A stretch of 64,000 bases of DNA, taken from the NCBI RefSeq assembly GCF_907164915.1, contig NC_061868.1, positions 43,291,774 to 43,355,773 on the forward strand, in the 5' to 3' direction. Position numbers and translations under genes: made by a program. Of this stretch, positions 1-11,364 are shown one piece after another (position 1 is the stretch's first letter; each line of letters opens with the position of its first letter). This DNA is from Impatiens glandulifera (Eukaryota; Streptophyta; Magnoliopsida; Ericales; Balsaminaceae). The notes beneath the pieces were generated by a model. The model ran no database searches. It was given only the letters and a program-made list of their open reading frames with translations, and was not told the origin of the DNA.

Positions 1-2180
1 CATGGATGTTGCCTTTGTTAGAAAACTTTGCAATCTAGTATGTAGGGTAATCAACCTCAGCCTGCAGACTAAGTGATAGTATTTTCAAGCTAAAAGAATT
101 AAGCAACTTCCTTTCTGAAAAATGAAATGTGAGCATCAATCAACAAGTGTAATATGTCTTAAATGAGATATGCTACCTTGGTGGGTTTTTCTTTCAAGGA
201 AGTAACTGCATTTCTGGCAATATGGTCCCTGATGCCTCAAACAGGGCATGATTTCAGGACCCCCCATGTAACAAACTTCAGCATAATAAATCATTCAGTG
301 CTCTCCTAGTAATCACTGATGTCATCTTTCACATAAGTGCATATCCTCGCATTAAGTTTATATTTCTTTCAATTCATCTGAATTCCAAATGAAAATTGTT
401 ATTCGGTTGTGATTCAAAGACAGTTCAAGGCTGCTTGCATGTCCGAAAACTCTTTTTAGCCATACTCTTCCTCAAAAGGAACAGTCAGTGTAAATTGGGA
501 GTTTTTTCAGCTGACAGATATCATGACATAAGTGTATTAATATTGCACAAGGTTGAATCAAATTCAAACCTAGATGCAACAGTTGACAAGCAATTCATGA
601 GCTAGTATATCTTCTTATATTGAGATCACAGAATTCAAGTTGTCTGAATATTGATACCCAACTTGCTTGAAACAACCATAAATCATGGATGTAACAACTA
701 ACAAGCAATCAAAGGCTTAAACATAGAGTATATTACTCTGGCCTCTTTCCCTTTGGGAAGGCAACAAAAGAGAAATGAAAAAGAAAAAACAAGATAATGG
801 GACCACTCTACCTAGTTTATATACCACATTAATGGAATAAACTACGAATCTATCTAGCTCTCTCCCAAGTTGAAAAGAACCAAATTGGTGTAATAAGTTA
901 AACCTAATACTACGTGGGAATTCATTAAAAAGTGAATCTGGTTAAAATTCCAATTTCCATAATCCAAATCATGTATTATATATAGGATAAAGATACGTCA
1001 GTATGTGTATGCATGAGTAATCATGTATTATATATATATTGAAATAAGAAAGGAACATCAAATCACATCTGCCTAGCTACTACCTCATTGCATGAATCGA
1101 TCTGGTGCCGAATTGATTACAAGAGGGCAGATTATCGCCGATATTGCTTACAATCTTCCGATCGAGCTTCATTTCTTGGCAATTCTCTGTTAGATTCATG
1201 CAACAATATGCATTCGCCTTCGCCGAAGATTGAAGTGATCAATGAACACTGTAAATTGGTAAAACACAATTCATCTTATTTGCAAGAATTACTTCAAATA
1301 TATTATTACTTATTATCATAATAAAATATATTGAAATTATGATTTTATTTTTTTTATTTTTCTAATAAAAATAAAATTACAATTTTATATTATAATATAA
1401 TTTGTGAATGTCTGCTCAAATAATTTCAAATAAAATTATTGTTTAAAAGTATTTATTCAAATTATCATTTTATATATAATATTTGTTTAGTAACTATTTC
1501 TTTAATTATTCTAAATAAAATATAATAAAAATTAGAATTTTAATCTTATTCATATTTTATAATAAAATATTTTATTTAAATAGTCAATTAATATTAAAAA
1601 ATGATAAGAATAATTTAAATAAAAATAATATCAATTTTAAATAAATTATATAGATAAATTAAAACTATTGATGTATTAAGTTTTGACTGATATATGTTTG
1701 GTCAACATATTTATATTTTTTTAGTGTCATAATTTATTATATATATCTAAATTTTTTTTTTAAAAATGACATAAATGGATGAAAATAATTATAATTAATT
1801 TACATGTGATAATATTATTTTATTTAAATCAACTCTCTTATAATATTTTATTAATTTATGTGTCATAAATAATTACTAAGAAAAAGGATTGATATTTTTT
1901 TTCCAAAATCCAAACCAAATTGAATTCTACCCGGCCCATTGTAGGTTTTTTTTTTCGGTAAAATAAAGCGTGACCCAGCACTCAGGAGTCAGGCCCAGCC
2001 TGAACCAAATTAGTAAAAGTGATCGAGCCGATCCAACATTGTGAATAACAAGGGTTTTCTATGAAGCACACACAATGAATGACCCATATTATTATATAGA
2101 GCCGGTTTGAACCCGTTTGACAAAATCCGGTCCAAGTGGTCCTACCTTGGTTCAGTTTTTCTCATCTTGTCAATTATATA
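1..2180. other. Intergenic stretch with no certain gene
   Basis: No convincing coding region. Two patches are less AT-rich than the rest: about 160-330 and 1080-1260. On the minus strand the first has a short open stretch starting at about 305 that carries several cysteines and ends near a GT donor-like site at about 174. It could be a remnant or the end of a gene lying to the left, but I recognise no family. The patch at 1080-1260 looks like an untranslated exon or old coding DNA. The rest (1320-1900) is simple AT-rich sequence. Confidence 0.4.
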
Positions 2181-2374
2181 TGTTGGGTTTGTGGGAGGGT
2201 GTACTGTAAAAATAATAAATAACGGTTTAATAAACCGTTAATTAGTTAGTAACTGATTAGTTAGTTTGGTTAATTAGTTAGTATTGAATTCCTATATAAG
2301 GGAGACATGTAATGTTTGAATAACAACTTTGAATAATACAATTTCAGTTTACACTTCTCCTTCAAGATTTTAAC
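2181..2374 (+). mobile_element. Possible solo or truncated copia-type LTR
   Basis: The segment opens with TGTTGGG and closes with TTTTAACA, the TG...CA form of LTR ends. It contains CTATATAAGGG (about 2292-2302) followed by AT-rich sequence with AATAATACAATTTCAG, a layout common in the promoter/R region of short copia LTRs. No internal retroelement sequence adjoins it and I see no matching target duplication at these ends, so the boundaries are uncertain. It lies about 460 bp upstream of the R3-MYB start codon and could influence that promoter. Confidence 0.4.
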
Positions 2375-2837
2375 ATGTACCAATCCACTTCAACAAACAT
2401 GGCTGGCTAGCTAGCTAGTTAGCCTTGACTATATAAATTTAAAAAATAAAATAAAAAATAGAAACCATATGGCCATGCATATATGTATATGGGTTTGTCA
2501 AAAAAAAAAGAAAAGATGTATTAAAAATATTTGGTAAAAACAACTGCAAGTCAAAGTCAAAGAAACATAAATATAGGAGTCTGTGTCTTAATTTTGGTTG
2601 AGTTGAGGAATCATGACATTTATATATATCCTAACTTGTTTGTTCAATCAGCCGTTCCACTTTTCAACCCTATCAAGCTAGCTAGCTACATATATATCTC
2701 TAAACTAAAACTAATATTATCATCATTCCATTGCCTTGCTACTTAAACATTCTCTCTTTTATCCAATCTCTTAATTTCTACTACTTAAACATTATAATTA
2801 TATATATTTGATCGATCGAGCTAGCTAGCTAGCATCA
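2375..2837 (+). promoter_or_regulatory. Upstream region of the R3-MYB gene
   Basis: No coding content. The stretch holds GCTAGCTA clusters at about 2402-2420, 2677-2690 and 2818-2833, and a near-duplicated CTACTTAAACATT motif at about 2739-2751 and 2779-2791 just before the start codon. A TATATATAT tract at about 2800-2808 may serve as a core promoter or lie in the leader; this cannot be settled by eye. Confidence 0.35.
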
Positions 2838-3354
2838 ATGGATACCCGGCGTCGTCGTCGTCCTCGGAAACAAGCCAAGATCTCAAATCATCACAACATG
2901 AATATCATCACTACTAGCTTCTATGAAGAAGGTGCGTGGGGGTTGGTTGGTTCATATTATATATTCTTTTTAATTAATTAGTTTAATAAATATGTTAAAA
3001 ATTATTTCTAATATTAATTAGCTATTATATATAAGGAATGTAACTAATTAATTAATGAATTAATTAGCAGAAAAGGAAAAGAAAATGGAAGAAGAAGAAG
3101 TAAGTAGCATAGAGTGGCAGTTTATAGAAATGAGTGAACAAGAAGAGGACATGGTTTACCGAATGCACAGATTGGTGGGAGACAGGTAATTAATTCAATT
3201 ATGTTAATTAATTAATTATAATTCAATTAATTTAATTTATTTAATTAATTCAATTAATAGGTGGGAGTTGATAGCTGGACGGATACCGGGGAGGAAGGCG
3301 GAGGAGATAGAGAGATTTTGGCTGATGAGACACACACACACGGCCACCAACTAA
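2838..3354 (+). CDS. CPC/TRY/ETC-type single-repeat R3-MYB repressor
   Basis: Three exons, 2838-2931, 3071-3185 and 3261-3354, with GT-AG introns, encode 100 residues. The N-terminus is a basic Arg-rich run (residues 4-8), then an acidic linker and one R3 MYB repeat (about residues 43-94) with SSIEW and VGDRWELIAGRIPGR. Such proteins lack an activation domain and compete with R2R3-MYBs such as GL1 or WER for bHLH partners, repressing trichome or non-hair fate. The bHLH-contact pattern reads D58, M59, R62, L66, L73, R77; the first leucine of the consensus is methionine. The Trp and Met needed for cell-to-cell movement in CPC are present (W90, M92). The linker before the repeat is longer than in TRY. 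I cannot tell which of CPC, TRY or ETC3 is the ortholog. Exon joins were made by hand but keep one frame. Confidence 0.9.
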
Positions 3355-4349
3355 CAACAACACTAATAATAATAAAAAAACTTAATCATTTCTCCCACTT
3401 GGATGATCTTCATTTCTTGTTCAAATATATATATATATATATATATTATCACTTGTTATAAGATATGTAGCTTCATTTCTTTTAGTTCAATCTTAGCTAG
3501 CTAGCTAGCAATTTTCTACTGGTTGACAACAATTTAAACAAAATTTTATCTATTATTGTGTATTCTATTCTTACAAGTTAATTTGAGAAATACAAGAACA
3601 AATTAGAGAGAAAAATAATGATTAAGTAATATAACAAGAATTAGAAAGTCTAAGATATTATTAAACTTTGTGATATGATCGTCACAACAATGCCACAAAA
3701 AACCACATTTACGAAGTGAAAAACTCGCACTACTTCGGTCGAGAATGAAAAAGAATATTTCACTTAGAGGAAAATCGTATATTACATGAGGAAAAAAATT
3801 AACGTCGACAATGAGAAATGTATCAAATCTACTCAGAGTTTCAGGTTTACGGGTCAGATTAGTAGGTTAACTCGAAACCTGACTAATTTATGTCAAAATT
3901 GCTAAGTTGAACCTAACCGGTTTATTTGTAATTAATTAACCTAAACCCGACCTAATTGAAGGGATTTTTCAAACTCAACTCTCAAAGTAAACACAATTTA
4001 ATTAATTCACATGTATATGTTTCAACCTGAACAAAAAAATACATAACCTTAAAGCTGATTTTTTCGTATTTGTTCGGGTCATGTTTACGTGTCATCTCGA
4101 GTCCAAAATTGCCGACCCTAAGGTGGAAGAAACTAATAAATATGGAAGAGCACGAGCCATTAGATTGGGCCAGTCATTGCCGTTCAGGCCCGGAGATATG
4201 GGCTCAAGAGACATGGCGAAATGGTCCATTGGGCTAGTCATTTAATGTTTAGGATTTGGAGGGAGGGAGGGAGAGAGAAAGAGGAATTCTGCTTATTCAG
4301 AGATCATAGAAGAAGAAGAGTTCTAGAGAGAGAAAACTCAGAAGAGAAG
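3355..4349. other. 3' region of the MYB gene, then a possible transposon remnant
   Basis: A (TA)n tract at about 3424-3446 and a GCTA cluster near 3496-3510 follow the MYB stop. From about 3830 to 4125 the sequence has the look of a decayed hAT/MITE-like repeat: on the minus strand it begins with GGGTCGGCAATTTTGGACTC and runs through GTGACCCGAAC-like words, similar to repeats common in plant genomes. I found no matching terminal repeat. The 4140-4349 part is the promoter and leader of the next gene, with a GA-rich run (GGGAGGGAGGGAGAGAGAAA) at about 4259-4280. Confidence 0.35.
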
Positions 4350-5287
4350 ATGATATACCGAAAATGGAGTTTGCTAACGGGGCCAGCTGCAATACTTGGC
4401 GGAATCGTCGTCACTTTCGCCGTCGGCAACTACATCTTTGTAAAAGAAGTATGTTTCAATATCCTCTTTTTTCAAACCCTAGATTTCTTCATTTAGATCT
4501 TCTTCTGTCCAATCTCAACAATCATCTTTCATTTTTGCGTCCTTATCTAGCTGTTACGTTTACTTCTTAATCGATCTTCATTTAATTCAATCTGCCGTCT
4601 CCCAAAAAATCTGCCTATGTTCATGATTTGTATTGGATTTCTCGAGGAAGAGATGACGTTTATTCGTATTTTTATAATTGATTAGACCTTCAAAATGTAA
4701 GAAACGATTCTAGTTTCATTCAAATGTGCAATTGATCTGGACACCTTCATATCATACATAACATGAAGTTTTTGTTGGCAAATCGTGTGCATCATATTAA
4801 CAGAAGCTTTAGCCCTATGGGAACAAAAGAATACTAAATGGAGGATTCATTGATCTTACAATTGATGATTGTGTTTCAACAATAGTGGGTTTTAACATAA
4901 TGAACACTAGTTTTGAATAAAACATGCAATTCTTGAAGGTTGATTGTTGATAGTAATGGTTTCTAAGCTCAAATTGTTATTTTGTCTTCTTATTTGGAAA
5001 TGATTTGAAATTTGTTCTTCTACAAGCTAGTTTACTGTAATATGATCTAGAATAAAATTAGAAGCAGGTAGGAGCTTCCAATTAGACTAAATGTTAATCT
5101 TATGTATCAAATGAATTCGTTTTTCTCTCTGATTTGTATGGATGATTCAAAATTAACTAATTTTCTACTGGTAATCTTGTCAAGAAAGGGTTATTTTGTC
5201 GTAGTGTGACATTTTTCTTATGTTGTTTTGCAGGATCCTTTCCTTAAACCAAAGGCAAGGAACCCAGCAAAGCCTGCTTCAACCTAA
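4350..5287 (+). CDS. Conserved-looking small single-pass membrane protein, 50 residues
   Basis: Two exons, 4350-4448 and 5234-5287, joined across a 785-bp GT-AG intron (GTATGT donor, TTTGCAG acceptor), give a 50-residue protein. After MIYRKWS, a Gly/Ala/Val-rich hydrophobic segment (about residues 8-31, including GPAAILGGIVVTFAVGNYIF) would span a membrane once. The tail DPFLKPKARNP is hydrophilic. The protein has the form of small subunits or assembly factors of the mitochondrial inner membrane and recalls an Arabidopsis protein of unknown role (At2g46540, from memory). Support for coding: correct splice sites, a GA-rich leader and a stop followed by AT-rich UTR sequence with AATAAA-like words near 5384. 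Function not assigned. Confidence 0.7.
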
Positions 5288-5790
5288 TAGTGTGTCATGT
5301 AAACTTGCTTTGTTTCAACCGTTAATTTTTTTTATTCGCAATCTTGTTGCAAGATTCTGTCTTGTTTGTAAAACTCTTGGCTGAATAAAATCTACTTGTA
5401 ATGGTTCAAACAAAGAACTAGAGTTTCATTTTCCATAAATAAACATTATTTGTCAATCTTACCTCTTCTTTTTCAATACTGTTTCATTCAAGTTCCATGT
5501 TCAAGTTCGATTCAATTTCAGAAAATGTGTCAAAACCCTGATATTGTAGGGATGGTTCAAGGAACATTTATTCCATTGTTTAATCTGGGAGAATGTTTTG
5601 GTGATTCTGACCAGAATTGAAGCTAGATTGAGAGAATATGAGCAAAAATAGACACTTGAGGTAATTCATAAACTCACTTTCCCTTCTTTTTCTGTTTTTA
5701 TTTGCATTAGAACAAATATATGACTGATCCGCGTTGGTAACACATTCGTTGCCAAAACATATTGCATTTTTATTGTTGCTTGTTCTTTAA
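5288..5790. other. 3' UTR of the small gene and spacer
   Basis: Contains the likely polyadenylation region of the 50-residue protein gene (GAATAAAATC near 5383) and AT-rich spacer. No gene seen. Confidence 0.5.
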
Positions 5791-6415
5791 GCCCTTGATA
5801 TTATCTCAGTAAATCGTTAATGGAATCCATAGGGCCAGGCAAACAATTCCTTTGAACTTTTGCATTTTTGTCAACAGCAAAAGGCTCAAACTGTCTATAC
5901 GGCCCAGGATGTCTTCATGTAGTATCTAACCTTTTCCATACTCATGAGTTCAATATTACGCATAACTTCATCCACGCTCCTTAAATCAACCTCGGTTCCT
6001 TGAATAGGAGATGTTCTATTGCAATTACCTTCACTAAACCATTTCCCATTCTCAAAATGGTCTGGAATTATTGTTCTGAAGAGGACACACCCTGTACTAT
6101 TCGAACTAGTCATGAATTTGAATACAAGCTGTAGGGTTTTCGATAAGCATATGTTCGAACCCTAACTCTGTTAGATCCTTACCTGGGCAGTAATGACAAC
6201 CACCGATCCTGTCAATCTCATAGTAAACCACAGTTTTATGAAACCATTTCCCACCGGAATTTACAATACAGTTGACCCGTCTAGCTAGTCGAGATGAATC
6301 AGATTGACTTGTGATGAAAAACTGTTTACATCTTCGAATATTTTAGGAGGAATGGTGTCCAAACTGTAAAGATTTCTTCAAATCTCTTTTTCCATCAATT
6401 CATGATAAATATGGT
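5791..6415 (-). pseudogene. Broken duplicate of the TBL gene 3' exon
   Basis: On the minus strand this stretch aligns with exon 2 of the intact TBL gene at 6885-7655, from the stop-codon end to the GGTGTCCA region near the exon start. It carries many small deletions and frameshifts. For example, about 20 bp are missing beside 5912, so the DGHPGPYR block is broken, and bases are lost around 6260-6300. Only a 72-residue piece stays open (5895-6113). The exon carrying the GDS active-site block has no counterpart here, so it cannot make an enzyme. It is a partial tandem duplication in the same orientation that lost constraint. Confidence 0.85.
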
Positions 6416-6884
6416 ATTTAACCCAATATTTAACACCAAACAAAAATACTACAATATTTTATTAAAACTAACTAATGTTAATTTAGATCAAAAACATATG
6501 AACTATATTACTTTAAAATAAGTTTTTTTTATCATAATAATAATATCATCCATTCAAGTTATGGGAGTTAGTTGAACTTTATTAATTATACTAGTCCATA
6601 AATTTGTAAGTGGCACATCCATTTCATTCTTTCCATTCTTCTTATTTTTATTTTATTATTATTCTTTTGGGTAGCTGAGTTATCTTTTCATAAGATTAAT
6701 AATGACATTACATTTATAAACATCACGGCTGGAAGTGGACCACATTCTAATAATGATTTTTAATATCGATTAAATTCAATTAAAATTGTTAAATACAACA
6801 TTTAAATGTAAGTGCATGAACAAATATATCACTCTTCCTCAACTGTTCTTGTGTTCTTCCTAATCCCGTTTGATTATTCAATCT
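6416..6884. other. AT-rich spacer between TBL pseudogene and TBL gene
   Basis: No gene. The right end probably contains the 3' UTR of the minus-strand TBL gene. Simple AT-rich sequence otherwise. Confidence 0.5.
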
Positions 6885-8268
6885 TTAACCTCTTGATATC
6901 ATCTCCAAGAGTAAATCGTTAATGGAATCCATAGGGCCGGGCAAACACCAATGCAAACAATCCGTTTGAACTTTCGCATTGTTATCGATAGCAAACGGTT
7001 GAAACTGTCGATATGGTCCAGGATGTCCATCGGGTCTAAGCAACAACATTCGGGTAGTATCTAACAATTTTATCGACAACCCTCCTTCAATTTTACTAAA
7101 CTCTTCGAGTTCAATATTACGCATAATTTCATCCACCCCTTTCAAATCAACAATCTCGGTTCTTTCAAAAGGAACCGTTCGATTGCAATAACCTCCGCTA
7201 AACCATTCCCCATTCTCAAAATGGTCTGGAGTCGTGGTTCTGAACAGTACATTAACGTTATAATGGTTTGAACTGGTGATCATGAATTTGAATATCAACT
7301 GTAGGGCTTTTCGATAAGCATGTTCGAACCCTAACTCCGTTAGATTCTTCTTACCCGAGCAATAATGACAACCCGTGATCGTGTTGTTCTCATAGTAGAC
7401 AGCTGTTTTGAGAAACCATTTCCCACCTGCGATTACAATGTAGTCGAAATCGGCAAAGTGTTGAGTCCATATCTGGTCTAGCTTGTCGAGATGAAGCTGA
7501 ATTACATCTGATGAAAAACCATTGGCATCTTCAAAGATTGAAGCTTTTAGGAGAAACGGTGTCCATATTACTGAAAGAGTAAAGTTGTGTATGGGAAAAT
7601 GCCATTTCTTTGATCTGTAGTCTTTATCATGGTAGATTTCATTTGCTTGTTCCACCTATATTACATTCATGAAGAAGAAAACTGTCAAGCTTAAATGATT
7701 GAATGCTGGATCAAGATTCAATTACCTGATAAAGGGAGCATAATAGAGATTGAACTTGATTGCGTGAAATGGAATCGCCAACAAATGCCCATGATTTATG
7801 TCGCATGAGATTGAGAAATTTGGTTGGATCGAACTTGGGTAAGTCGCAATGAAGAGGTTTCCATTTCCAGAAAAGGTAATCGAAATCTGGGCGGCCATTT
7901 TTAATGCAATTCTGATGATCTTCTATGAATGGACAAGTCTCATTTGTGTAAGCTGGACCGGAAGAGTCTTCTTCTTGTTGAACCCATAACCCATTAAATA
8001 TATCGCATTCCTGATGGTTGTGTTGGGATTCTGTTGAATTTTCCGGAGAATTGACGGTCGGAAACACTTGTTGTTGTTCGTTTTCCGATGTTGTAATTGT
8101 CTGAATAACAGAATCCTGGTCGGGTGAAGTATAGAACTGAATTGGTGTTGAGAAAAGGAGGAGAATTGCTAGAATGAAGAAGAGGAAACAAACAGTGAGT
8201 CTTAGGATTATGAGTTTTGGTTTTTGACCCAAGAATTGTCTCCTAATGAATCCATTATCAAGCATCAT
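6885..8268 (-). CDS. TRICHOME BIREFRINGENCE-LIKE polysaccharide O-acetyltransferase
   Basis: Two exons, 8268-7726 and 7655-6885, separated by a 70-bp intron, encode 437 residues, the usual TBL length. Residues about 19-40 are a hydrophobic signal anchor, as expected for a type II Golgi protein. The TBL domain starts near ECDIFNGLW. The PC-esterase domain has the nucleophile block FVGDSISRNQ (Ser166) and the C-terminal DCLHWCLPG block with Asp413 and His416, which complete the Ser-His-Asp triad. TBL proteins move acetyl groups onto hemicellulose in the Golgi. The second exon resembles the AXY4/TBL27 clade, whose characterised members acetylate xyloglucan; the position beside an R3-MYB and a GBF gene makes a TBL26-like ortholog likely. 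A broken copy lies just downstream. Exact substrate is inference. Confidence 0.9.
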
Positions 8269-10118
8269 TTGCTTTAGAATTAGAATGATTCAAAAAAATG
8301 AATTAGTCTTTTTTGCAATGAAGACCAGAAAAACAGATGGAGGGTGGTAGTGATTATGATGTTTGAAAATCAAACCAAAGAATATAACCCTTTTCTTATG
8401 AAGTTTAGGACTAGTTTGTTTTAAATTTTAAATAACTTAGAGTTTGTTCGGTAAAAGTTTATTTTCGTTAAATATTTTTATAATAAAATGAAATTTAAGA
8501 TATTTTAATATTTTTTAATGAAAAAGTGAAGTAATATTTGATTTTGGTTAATTTAAATAAAAAAGTAAATAAGGCCTTAATTTTATTATTAAATATACTC
8601 TCTTTTTTTTAATTCATATAAATCTTTAAAAAATAACTAAAATCAATTAATGAAGGAAAGGAAAAGTAGGTCAAAAAGTTTTGTTTTGATTAATATTTAT
8701 AAGTTTTGTTTCTTTAAAAATTATTGTTATTATTTTACTAATTACTATAACTAACTATGTAACAAAACCCAAATTAAATGTTCTAGATTAAAAAGATAAA
8801 CACAAATGAGTACATAAAATTAAATATCAACAACTTTAACAGCTTTATTATTTATTTATTTTATATTATAGTGGGTGAAGGGTTGGGTTGGGTTGAGTGG
8901 AACCCATCTTTCAATAAGAATAGGATGGCTTTCTTTATTATTCTATTTATTATTATGCACATTGCTATTTGTTAGATTTGGGATTTCATTGAAAAAATAG
9001 ATTATTATAATATTTATTTGTATTAAAAATTTATACTTAAAAAAGTTATTTTGATATTTTAATTAAAGAATGGAATGATTAAATAATTAAAGTACATGTG
9101 TTAAATAATTTTTTAATATAGTAAATCAACATTAAACAACTAATGATGCCACTTGCCTATTTCATATTAATATTATTTAGTTCTATTTTTTTTTTAAATA
9201 ATTATAAAGATGAACAGAGTCTTCCCTTTACTTACTAAAAATAATTATGATATTAATGGTGGATGTGGCAGCTTTAATTTATTTTAACATCATTAAGATT
9301 AAGAACTTGTTTGATCTTGAGTTTTTTTTTATAGATTTTTAATAAAAGGTAGGTTGAGATTTTATAGGATGAATTATTAAAAAAAACATTTATTTAAAAA
9401 TTAAATTTAATGAAAGTAAAATAAAAATATTTTGATTATTTAATAGATAAATTAAGTAATTATAAAAATGATGTTGATAAAAAGTTTTTCAAACTAAAAT
9501 TTGTATAAAAAAAATAAAAATAAATCAAACTAGCTTTAAGTGAAAAAATGAAATTTTGAAATATTGAGAAGAAAATAAATATTTTTAAAGATTTTCTAAG
9601 AGACAAGGAGGTTATACAAACAAATTAAGTCTAATTAATATGGATGGGCCTATGTTAATCTTAGGTGAAGATATTTTTTAAATCTTAGAGGCTTAGAGAT
9701 CTCTTAATATGAATTTGTTTATTTTTTTATATATTAAAAAATTCTCATTATATTAAATTACTATCATTTTAACTGCTAAAATATTCTTACTTTACATTTA
9801 TTAATTTTAAATAAAAAATATTTAATAATTAAATTAATTAAAAACTTAAATAAATTTACTTTATTTATCTTATAAATTTTCTAATAATTAAACTAATTAA
9901 AAACTTACTTTATTTATCTTATAATTTCTTTTTTTTTGACAAAAACCCTCCAAACCAAGATCAAATAAGCTATAGAATTTTTTTTTTAGCAAGTTAGTTT
10001 GATCTTTATAATTTTTTCTCACCATATTTTATTATTATTAGTGATGAGTCATCAATTCTTATTCCCATCAAATAATAGTTTATAGTGATGTGAGCTGTTT
10101 TATTCATGTTTTATTTTG

Positions 10119-10206
<88 letters not shown>

Positions 10207-11364
10207 GTGATTTATTACCATAAAAATGAAGAGTTGGTTAGTGTGGCATCTTATTAATATGAATTTTACACAAATGTATTAAAGTAGGTTATTTGTGTTG
10301 AATTTTTGTTGGCAGATTCTATTTACATTAACAATTAGACAAACAAGATAAGCAAATTTAATCATTATTTTCGTTTAAACAAAAGAATATAAATTAACAC
10401 GAAGAATATATTTTGAATTAAATGGGATTGCAAATTTGTATTGAATAATATATATTTTGTTCTAGAATTTTAATTGATTATATTTAAAAATGAAGAAAAA
10501 AAATAGTGATTTTACATTAGACTTGCACTATACGACACTTAAAAGAAAAAAAAAAATTGATCGACTTCTCGAGTTTTTATTAGTTTTAATTTATTTGAGA
10601 TAATGTAAAATAATGTTTTTTTTTAACTATGATTTATTTTATTTTGAATATTTATTTGGAAAAAAAACAACTTAGATGAAAAACAAGGCCCATAACCATA
10701 TGATATATAATATTATCTACTGATTATTTTATTTGTCAGGCCCAATATAAAGGCACAAATCTCATCATAACAAACATTGTTTTTATCAACACTATTCGAT
10801 TTTTTTTTTAAAAATATTTCTAAAAATATAAGTCATTACTTTTCAAGAGTCTTTTATTTTTATAAGTCATCTTTTATTTTTATACTTTACTCTTTCATTT
10901 TTATAATACTCGGATAAACTACTCTTTGTCATAGACGATTATCACATCAACTAAACAAAACCAAATGAGTTAATTTGATAGGTAATAGAGAAAGAGTTCC
11001 ATTATGAAGTTAATCTATATATTAAACAAACATGGGTTTGGGTAATAAACAACATACATTAATTAGTAGTAAATAAGAGTTACAACAAGCCATATATTAA
11101 TTAGTCTAAATAATGTAGCAATTCTCATAAAACTATAGTAGTAATAGTAGTTCACTAGAGTAGTGTTTCCAAATGCTTTTATGCATTTATCTCACACTTC
11201 TCTATGCATCATATAATAAATCTATATATCTCCTAAGCATTAATCCTCTTCTTCTTCTTCCTCTTTTATAGAAAAAGCACCAATTTTGGGCCAAAACTAA
11301 ATTACTACATTATATTATCAACATAATTATCCATTCTACCTACAATTTATCACTTCAGTTCGGT
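8269..11364. other. Long AT-rich intergenic region with a (TA)40 tract
   Basis: No open frame of note on either strand. The left end is the promoter of the minus-strand TBL gene and the right end is the 3' UTR of the bZIP gene. The stretch 8880-8905 has GGGTTGGGTTGGGTTGAG, a short direct repeat. The rest is simple poly-A/T and AT-rich DNA plus the microsatellite listed separately. Confidence 0.5.
10121..10200. repeat. (TA)40 microsatellite
   Basis: An uninterrupted run of TA dinucleotides about 80 bp long in otherwise AT-rich intergenic DNA. Tracts like this form cruciforms readily and are often mis-sized in assemblies. Confidence 0.95.

Noticed and set aside
160..330. Possible terminal exons of a minus-strand gene at the left edge
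   Set aside because: Short open stretches with donor-like and acceptor-like sites exist, but frames do not join cleanly and no family is recognisable.
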